A stretch of DNA of 64,000 bases from Alteromonas oceanisediminis (GTDB taxonomy: Bacteria; Pseudomonadota; Gammaproteobacteria; Enterobacterales; Alteromonadaceae), in assembly GCF_018474025.1 (NCBI RefSeq), contig NZ_JAHCTA010000004.1:186001-250000 (forward strand). Reading direction: 5' to 3'. Made by a program: the position numbers and the translations under genes. Positions 55,231-64,000 of the stretch are shown one piece after another (position 1 is the first letter of the stretch; the number at the start of each line of letters is the position of its first letter). The notes beneath the pieces were generated by a model, which ran no database searches, had not been told where the DNA came from, and saw only the letters and a list, made by a program, of their open reading frames with translations.

Positions 55231-56265
55231 TCATTGATTTATTGGCTTGTGAGCCGCTAATAAACTATCTACATGCTGATAAAACGCGTTATCCAGCACT
55301 GCATCAACACGCAAATACCACCAGTCTGGATGGGCGAACTCTGTGACTTTACCCGCATCCTTTTCTGTGATCACCAAAGCATCGCGTGGCAGTTCGTTAC
55401 TGGCGAACTGGTGGTGATCATTAAAGCACAAAGCTCGGGATGGTTTAATATTCAACGAGTGAAGTGTTTCTAGAAAACGATTAGGGTTGCCGATGGCACA
55501 AGCCGCAATCACCGCCGGATACTTCTGTGCAAACGCGGCCGGCGTCATTTTTTTCGAAGAGTCTGCCACATTAATAAAGCAAACCGGTTGTAAAATCATG
55601 CACGTGTTAGCACCAGCGTGGCTGCCGTTCAACGAGCATTGCACCGAGCTTGTCAATGGAAACTGGCCATTGCGCACCAAACAATCGATACGTGCGAGTC
55701 GTCGACGAGACTCGCGCAGCGGCCCCATGGGTAACAGATAACCATTGCCTAATTGGCGCTTGTCCATCACCACAATCTCGATATCCCGACCCAGAGCGTA
55801 ATGCTGCAACCCATCGTCACAGATGATCACATCACAATGAAGCGCACACAATAACGTTGCCCCCCGAGGCCGGTTTGGATCAATGACAACCGTTGCCATT
55901 CGACGCGAATAAATCAGCCAGGGTTCATCACCCACTCGTTCAGCACAGTCGTTAGCACTAACCTGATAAGGAAACTCAGCGACGGTACCACCGTACCCAC
56001 GACTCAACACACCAACACGCAGACCTCTGGCCACAAAATGCTCCATGAGTGCAAGCACCACGGGGGTTTTTCCATTGCCACCCACACTGACATTGCCAAC
56101 CACGATCGTGGGAACAGACGTATGATGAACCGCGCACAGACCTTTGCGATAAAGTGCGCGACGCACAGCAGTCATTACCGCAAACAGCAGAGCAAAGGGT
56201 GCGAGCAACCACAACCAAGTGGGCGCCCGTTGCCAAGCACTCTCTAGACGTTGCTGCAACGCCAT
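55231..56265 (-). CDS. lpxK: Tetraacyldisaccharide 4'-kinase
   Basis: This 344-residue inner-membrane lipid A kinase phosphorylates the 4' position of the lipid A precursor. An N-terminal membrane helix (WLLAPFALLFAVMTAVRRALY) is followed by the Walker A region VGNVSVGGNGKTPVV (about residue 55). DDGLQHYALGRDIEIVVMD (about 151) and GNPNRFLETL also occur. It lies two bases after msbA, so kinase and flippase are co-expressed. Confidence 0.96.
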   Translation of the reverse strand: MALQQRLESAWQRAPTWLWLLAPFALLFAVMTAVRRALYRKGLCAVHHTSVPTIVVGNVSVGGNGKTPVVLALMEHFVARGLRVGVLSRGYGGTVAEFPYQVSANDCAERVGDEPWLIYSRRMATVVIDPNRPRGATLLCALHCDVIICDDGLQHYALGRDIEIVVMDKRQLGNGYLLPMGPLRESRRRLARIDCLVRNGQFPLTSSVQCSLNGSHAGANTCMILQPVCFINVADSSKKMTPAAFAQKYPAVIAACAIGNPNRFLETLHSLNIKPSRALCFNDHHQFASNELPRDALVITEKDAGKVTEFAHPDWWYLRVDAVLDNAFYQHVDSLLAAHKPINQ

Positions 56266-56267
56266 AG

Positions 56268-58016
56268 CTACTCGACCGAACCAAATTGGAGTTTATGCAA
56301 CTGCGCGTATGCACCTGAGTGTTCCAACAACTGCTGATGTGTGCCCTGCTCCACAATCTGCCCCTCATCAATGACGAGTATCAGATCAGCATTTTCGATG
56401 GTTGACAGTCTGTGAGCAACCACGATGCTAGTGCATTGCTTCTGCAATTGCTCTAACGCATCTTGTATCAGGCGTTCACTCTCAGTGTCTAGCGCAGAAG
56501 TGGCCTCGTCAAGAATCAGTATTGGGGCGTTCACTAGCACCGCGCGCGCGATAGCAATCCGCTGACGTTGACCGCCAGAAAGCATTAGGCCGTTTTCGCC
56601 AATAATCGTGTCGTACCCGTGGCTGAGCTGGGTGACGAATTCATCAACATGGGCTACCTTGGCTGCGCGCTCTATATCTTCCCTACTCACCTCTTTGCGC
56701 GCACCATAGGCGATATTGTTGGCAACCGTGTCATTAAACAAGGTGACTTGCTGAGAGACTAGCGCAAATTGGCGGCGTAACGATTTTAGGTCAAATGCGC
56801 TGATATCGGTGTCATCAAGCACAATACTGCCTTGCTGCGGCGTGTAAAAACGTGTGAGTAAGCTCGACATCGTTGATTTACCACTTCCCGAACGACCGAC
56901 CAAAGCAACGGTTTGTCCGGGTTCTGCACGAAAAGAAACATCGGTTAGTGCATCATTGTGTTGATTGGGATATCGAAAGGTGACGTGGTTAAATGCAATG
57001 GCACCTTTTACGCGATCGATTTTAATACCGCCTTCATCAGGTTCATTGGCATGGTCAAGTAATTCGAAAATACTCGCGCAGGCGGCCATGCCTTTTTGAA
57101 ATTCATTATTTACCGTGGTTAATTGCTTGAGCGGCTTCAATAGCATCACCATACAAAACACCACATTGACAAACACACCCGTTGTGAGGTTATCAATCAT
57201 GCCTGGCGTACTGGCTATGTAGAGCACAACCGCTAACGCAACCGAGGCGATCACCTGAATGGAAGATACGCTTAATATCTGCGTCGTAGTGAGTTTCATG
57301 GTTTGTTGGCGATTATGATTATTTTTCTGCTTAAAGCGGCGTCGCTCAATGTTTTGACCACCGAACATCAGTACGACTTTATGCCCTTTCACGGCTTGTT
57401 CTACTGCAGTGGTCAAACTGCCCATCGCCTGCTGAATGGTTTTACTGACCTGTCTAAAGCGTTTGCTCACGTATGACACAATCAACGCGACGACCGGCCC
57501 TATCAGCAGAAAAATCAGAGATAATTGCCAGGAATAGTAGAACATCACTACCAACAAACCCAGTACCAGTGCGCCTTCTCTGACTAAAATTAACAACGCT
57601 CGACCCGCAGCATTCGCTACCTGTTCAGTATCATAAGTTACCTTAGAAATTAACGTGCCAACCGAATGCTCATCATGAAAACTCACGGGTAAATGAATGT
57701 ATTTATCAAACAACTGCTGGCGCATGCGCATCACAACTTTCGAACCAATCCAAGCTAACGTATAGGTCCCCATGAAATTGAACACGCCACGCAAGATGAA
57801 TAACGGAATGATCAGGTAGGCCGCAAGGCGCAAATAATCGAAGTTATTTGTACCCAAACTCTCATCGATGATGGGTTTAAGTTGCGAAAATACAAAAGTA
57901 TCGACCAACGAATATCCCACCATACCCAGTATGGCAAAAAAGAAAGGCAACTTGAAAACACTGATATAGCGGAGAAATCGCCTTACGTGTGTTGGCTGTG
58001 CTAAATGACTACTCAC
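56268..58016 (-). CDS. msbA: Lipid A export ATP-binding/permease protein MsbA
   Basis: This 582-residue homodimeric ABC exporter flips lipid A-core across the inner membrane. The N-terminal transmembrane domain (about residues 15-310, six helices) is followed by the nucleotide-binding domain. Motifs are VALVGRSGSGKST (Walker A, about 378), the signature LSGGQRQRIAIARA and ILILDEATSALD (Walker B), then AHRLST. It begins at GTG 58016. The downstream lpxK, Trm112 and kdsB genes follow closely, so it heads an LPS unit. Confidence 0.97.
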   Translation of the reverse strand: MSSHLAQPTHVRRFLRYISVFKLPFFFAILGMVGYSLVDTFVFSQLKPIIDESLGTNNFDYLRLAAYLIIPLFILRGVFNFMGTYTLAWIGSKVVMRMRQQLFDKYIHLPVSFHDEHSVGTLISKVTYDTEQVANAAGRALLILVREGALVLGLLVVMFYYSWQLSLIFLLIGPVVALIVSYVSKRFRQVSKTIQQAMGSLTTAVEQAVKGHKVVLMFGGQNIERRRFKQKNNHNRQQTMKLTTTQILSVSSIQVIASVALAVVLYIASTPGMIDNLTTGVFVNVVFCMVMLLKPLKQLTTVNNEFQKGMAACASIFELLDHANEPDEGGIKIDRVKGAIAFNHVTFRYPNQHNDALTDVSFRAEPGQTVALVGRSGSGKSTMSSLLTRFYTPQQGSIVLDDTDISAFDLKSLRRQFALVSQQVTLFNDTVANNIAYGARKEVSREDIERAAKVAHVDEFVTQLSHGYDTIIGENGLMLSGGQRQRIAIARAVLVNAPILILDEATSALDTESERLIQDALEQLQKQCTSIVVAHRLSTIENADLILVIDEGQIVEQGTHQQLLEHSGAYAQLHKLQFGSVE

Positions 58017-58080
58017 GAATAGATACGCTATATAATTGACGAGTTAATCCCTTGATTGTACGCAAAAATGATTGAAAACC

Positions 58081-60471
58081 CTAGCGAAACCACCGCGCTG
58101 ACAAATCCTGACGAAAGGTGTTAACGCGTATCTCTGATCCATGCGGTGATATGGTAAAACGAATGTAGCCGTGCTCAGCACTCTGCCACGCATGCGCTTC
58201 CAGTTCATCGTAACGCGCGACAACTTCGGGCTTGGGAAAGCCCCAGCGATGCTGATACCCATTCGCGTAGACCACATGTTTAGGGCTGACTGCCTGGACA
58301 AACGCCTGACTCGAACTGGTGTTACTGCCATGGTGAGGTGCGATTAACACATCAGATTGAACAGGAGTTTGATGCCAGCCTGAATCAGCAAATCTTAACA
58401 CTGCCAATTCTGACGTACGGCTGATATCACCAGGCATCATAACTTGCGTGTGCCCATCACTGATGATTAAGACACAGGAGGCGTCATTAGTGCTCTTTGA
58501 CGCGGTTTGCTGCCATTCAGGCAACGGCCAAAGCACTTTTACACTCAATTGTTGCCATCGCCATGACTGCCCGGCAACGCACTCGTGTTGCGTTATCACT
58601 TGCATGTTTGGAAATGCGGCGACCAGTGTGTCCGTACCACCGGCATGATCATTGTCGCCGTGACTCACGACTAGCGTATCAACGTCGGTGATTTTTTGCG
58701 CGCGTAAAAAAGGAATAACCGCACTATTTGCAATACTAAAACCACTATCAAAGGCAGAACCCGTGTCGATCAGCATGGCTCGCTGACCACGCGTGATAGC
58801 AAGTGCAGTGCCTTGACCCGCATCAAAAACATGCAACTGCCACGGCATTGAGTCAACCTTGCTTTCATCGGCCAGCACCGGGCCACTCAATTCAGCCACC
58901 ACAGGCAACATCCAAATACTCATCAACATACGTTTGCCCCGAAAAGACGGTAGCAAGGCAATGAATATCGCGACAGCAATACACAGGAGTGACTCTGAGC
59001 AAAAGCTGACGTGTTCCCATTTCATGACATTCAGTGAGTCAGCATGGTGCATTATCCATAGCACAGCCTCCATCACGCCGTCGGCAAGACGAAAGGCTTC
59101 AAATGCAAAGCCTCGGTGTACCGTAAGAAGCACCGTTGCACACAGGCACAAGGGCACGAGAACGAGGGTGACAAGTGGCACCGCAACGATATTAATGACA
59201 ATGACCCATGGCGAAAAGAACTGAAACTGTGCAACGATTAACGGGGCCATTGCAACGCTTAACACGCACTGAAAACGCAGCAGGGTAATCATTTTTGCGC
59301 GCCAGCCTACTGGACGCTGAGGCCAGCGCCACAGCATAAAGACGATAACAACAACCGCGCCAACACTTAACCAAAAACTACCACTATAAATACTGTAGGG
59401 CACGCACAGCGCCAGTACGAAAACGACCCCGATCAGTGCATCTGATGGCGCGATACGGCAGCGCTTTATCGTGAGTAAAGTCACGAGGACGAGTGCTGTC
59501 CACGCTCTGAGCACAGGGATTTGCCATCCTGCCAGATACGCATAGGCCGTCACGAGCAGCAGCGCTGCAAAGAACACCAAAGGCTGGAAATTAATTTGAT
59601 GTCGACTCAGAAAGCCTTGTAGCCATTTCGAGTCACCCAATTGGCTCACCATCACTCGCGGTAATGCAGAAGCAAGCGCAACAAACATTCCGGCCACAAT
59701 ACTCAGATGAAGCCCAGATATGGCAAAAAGATGCGCCGTACCGGTGTGTTGCAATAACTGCCAATCGTGGTCAGTGAAGGCTTGCCTGTCACCGAGACTC
59801 AGCGCCGCCAACCATCGCGCATTTTTAAGCTCCAAATCCATCACTTGCGTTATCAAGCTTTGACGCACAGATATCGGCTGGCGAGTAATCACCGTAGACG
59901 TTTTATGTTTTATATAGCCGGTTGCCACGATGTTATTAGCAACTAGCCATTTTTCATAATCGAAGGCGTGCGGATTGCCTAAACCGCGTGGCGGTTTCAA
60001 GCGTATCGTTGCCGAAATATTGTCACCGACATTCGCCACAACAGCAGGACGATACCAGTTAACCCTAAAATGCCGGGACACTGTGTAACGAGAATCATTA
60101 ACTGAAAATACATCTACTGAGAGGCGCGAGGAGCCAAAGTCATGCTGGATCGCCGTTATCCGTCCCGCAATTGTGACATCTTGTTGAAATTCTACGCCTG
60201 AGAGTTGCCAACGCTTGTACCAATGACCTACACTGCCCCCCCAGAAGAACCCGGCGAGACACCCGATCAAAAGTATGCTCGTCAGGCGCTTTGTGGACGA
60301 TTTCCAAACCGGAATACGGCAGGAAATCAATGTCGCTAGTGCAATTAGACCAACAGCAATAGCCAGCCAATGAGCTGCCGGTAATGTTGCCCAAAACAGT
60401 TGGGAGATAAAAATCACAATGAAGCTTAGCAAAAATAGGTTGTTTTGCCGCTCAACGATGCGCTTGCGCAC
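58081..60471 (-). CDS. comEC: ComEC/Rec2 DNA uptake channel
   Basis: This 796-residue inner-membrane protein takes up single-stranded DNA during transformation. The N-terminal part has membrane helices and a DUF4131-like periplasmic OB domain. The competence domain follows (HTGTAHLFAISGLHLSIVAGMF, about residue 240, and later helices). A C-terminal metallo-beta-lactamase-like domain carries VVSHGDNDHAGG (HxDxDH, about 605) and APHHGSNTS. The start is GTG 60471, and the length is usual for full-length Rec2. It is followed, after 64 bases, by msbA. Confidence 0.95.
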   Translation of the reverse strand: MRKRIVERQNNLFLLSFIVIFISQLFWATLPAAHWLAIAVGLIALATLISCRIPVWKSSTKRLTSILLIGCLAGFFWGGSVGHWYKRWQLSGVEFQQDVTIAGRITAIQHDFGSSRLSVDVFSVNDSRYTVSRHFRVNWYRPAVVANVGDNISATIRLKPPRGLGNPHAFDYEKWLVANNIVATGYIKHKTSTVITRQPISVRQSLITQVMDLELKNARWLAALSLGDRQAFTDHDWQLLQHTGTAHLFAISGLHLSIVAGMFVALASALPRVMVSQLGDSKWLQGFLSRHQINFQPLVFFAALLLVTAYAYLAGWQIPVLRAWTALVLVTLLTIKRCRIAPSDALIGVVFVLALCVPYSIYSGSFWLSVGAVVVIVFMLWRWPQRPVGWRAKMITLLRFQCVLSVAMAPLIVAQFQFFSPWVIVINIVAVPLVTLVLVPLCLCATVLLTVHRGFAFEAFRLADGVMEAVLWIMHHADSLNVMKWEHVSFCSESLLCIAVAIFIALLPSFRGKRMLMSIWMLPVVAELSGPVLADESKVDSMPWQLHVFDAGQGTALAITRGQRAMLIDTGSAFDSGFSIANSAVIPFLRAQKITDVDTLVVSHGDNDHAGGTDTLVAAFPNMQVITQHECVAGQSWRWQQLSVKVLWPLPEWQQTASKSTNDASCVLIISDGHTQVMMPGDISRTSELAVLRFADSGWHQTPVQSDVLIAPHHGSNTSSSQAFVQAVSPKHVVYANGYQHRWGFPKPEVVARYDELEAHAWQSAEHGYIRFTISPHGSEIRVNTFRQDLSARWFR

Positions 60472-60512
60472 GGTGTTTGTCTTCCTTGATTGTGAGGCGC
60501 TGACCTAATCTC

Positions 60513-61037
60513 ATGCCGAAGAAATTCATTCGCCGCTGGTTACCTGATCCCCAGAGTATTAAGACGAACCGCTATCTTTCGGTATTTGGCAAGGTGCTAC
60601 ATGAACCCAACTTATGGCACTTGAACCGAAAATCAGCGTGCGGAGCATTTGGTGTTGGTTTATTTTTCGCGTTCTGGCCAGTGCCGTTTCAAATGTGGCT
60701 ATCCGCAGCGGCGGCTATCCCGCTGCGCGTAAACTTGCCGTTATCAGTGGCTACCGTCTGGATCACCAACCCTTTCACGATGCCACCCTTATTTTATGCC
60801 GCGTATAAAGTGGGCAGTACCGTACTGGGGACCAGTATGGGCGACTTCGCATTTGAGCTCAGTTGGTCATGGGTAGCGGAAAGTATCGGAACCATTGGCC
60901 CGGCATTTTTGTTAGGCTGCGCTATATGCTCTGTCGTTGCTGGCTTAGTGGGGTATTACGGTCTCAACTGGGTATGGCGATGGTCAGTGGTTAAGTCGTG
61001 GCAAGCGCGCCAGAAAGCGCGCGCCTCTAAAGCTTAA
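60513..61037 (+). CDS. DUF2062 membrane protein
   Basis: This 174-residue protein begins with a basic N-terminus (MPKKFIRRWLPDPQSIK), followed by the DUF2062 region: ACGAFGVGLFFAFWPVPFQMW, then TNPFTMPPLFYAAYKVGS and a last hydrophobic segment (GPAFLLGCAICSVVAGLVGYY). The function is unknown; it is commonly placed next to comEC in gammaproteobacteria. It diverges from comEC by 41 bases and converges on ligA, with an imperfect stem (AAGCTTAACGG/CCGTTAGCGCTT) between the stops. Confidence 0.88.
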   Translation: MPKKFIRRWLPDPQSIKTNRYLSVFGKVLHEPNLWHLNRKSACGAFGVGLFFAFWPVPFQMWLSAAAAIPLRVNLPLSVATVWITNPFTMPPLFYAAYKVGSTVLGTSMGDFAFELSWSWVAESIGTIGPAFLLGCAICSVVAGLVGYYGLNWVWRWSVVKSWQARQKARASKA

Positions 61038-61049
61038 CGGTTACACCCG

Positions 61050-64000
<2,951 letters not shown>

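Overview
The window looks like a chromosomal segment of a marine gammaproteobacterium of the Alteromonadales (Alteromonas or Aestuariibacter-like). This rests on the set of SdhCDAB/SucABCD/GltA, LpxK/MsbA/KdsB, ZipA/LigA, RimK and HdfR-type proteins, on the many large TonB-dependent receptors, and on a starch locus carrying tryptophan-halogenase-like flavoproteins. I assign it from protein family resemblance only; no rRNA or tRNA gene was seen.

Region 1 (1-2600 and 13.9-30.5 kb) is a split alpha-glucan (starch/maltodextrin) utilisation system. It holds a truncated GH31 alpha-glucosidase, two lipoprotein GH13 amylases, a multidomain lipoprotein type I pullulanase, two TonB-dependent receptors, two flavin-dependent halogenase-like proteins and a JmjC/cupin_8 protein. 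Three intergenic regions share a palindromic 14-base site (TGCATACGTATTCA or one close to it), which points to one LacI-type regulator encoded outside the window.

Region 2 (2.6-8.7 kb) is an O-carbamoylation-like module. It comprises a NodU/SxtI-type carbamoyltransferase, an SxtJ-family membrane protein and a 50-residue DUF5989 (SxtK-like) membrane peptide. Divergent from these are two paralogous membrane-anchored SGNH hydrolase/TPR proteins. No substrate is known. It is the best candidate here for an undescribed system.

Region 3 (8.7-13.8 kb) has an MscS channel, then rimK, an M14-type desuccinylase/aspartoacylase and a RimB-like protease bearing a retropepsin DTGA motif, all in one direction. 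An hdfR-like LysR gene, a small charged protein and a DUF4019 protein follow on the other strand.

Region 4 (30.6-42.3 kb) is the TCA-cycle block: sdhCDAB-sucABCD on the minus strand and gltA divergent from it. SucB has two lipoyl domains.

Region 5 (42.3-64 kb) is mostly housekeeping: DUF3429, GDP-mannose synthesis (cpsG, cpsB), pirin, yqjG-type GST, lhgO, tcdA, a LysR regulator, small membrane and unknown proteins, and rimO. It continues with an SDR, kdsB, a Trm112 protein, lpxK, msbA, comEC, a DUF2062 protein, ligA and the C-terminal part of zipA, which runs off the right edge. No CRISPR array, prophage, insertion sequence or RNA gene was found.
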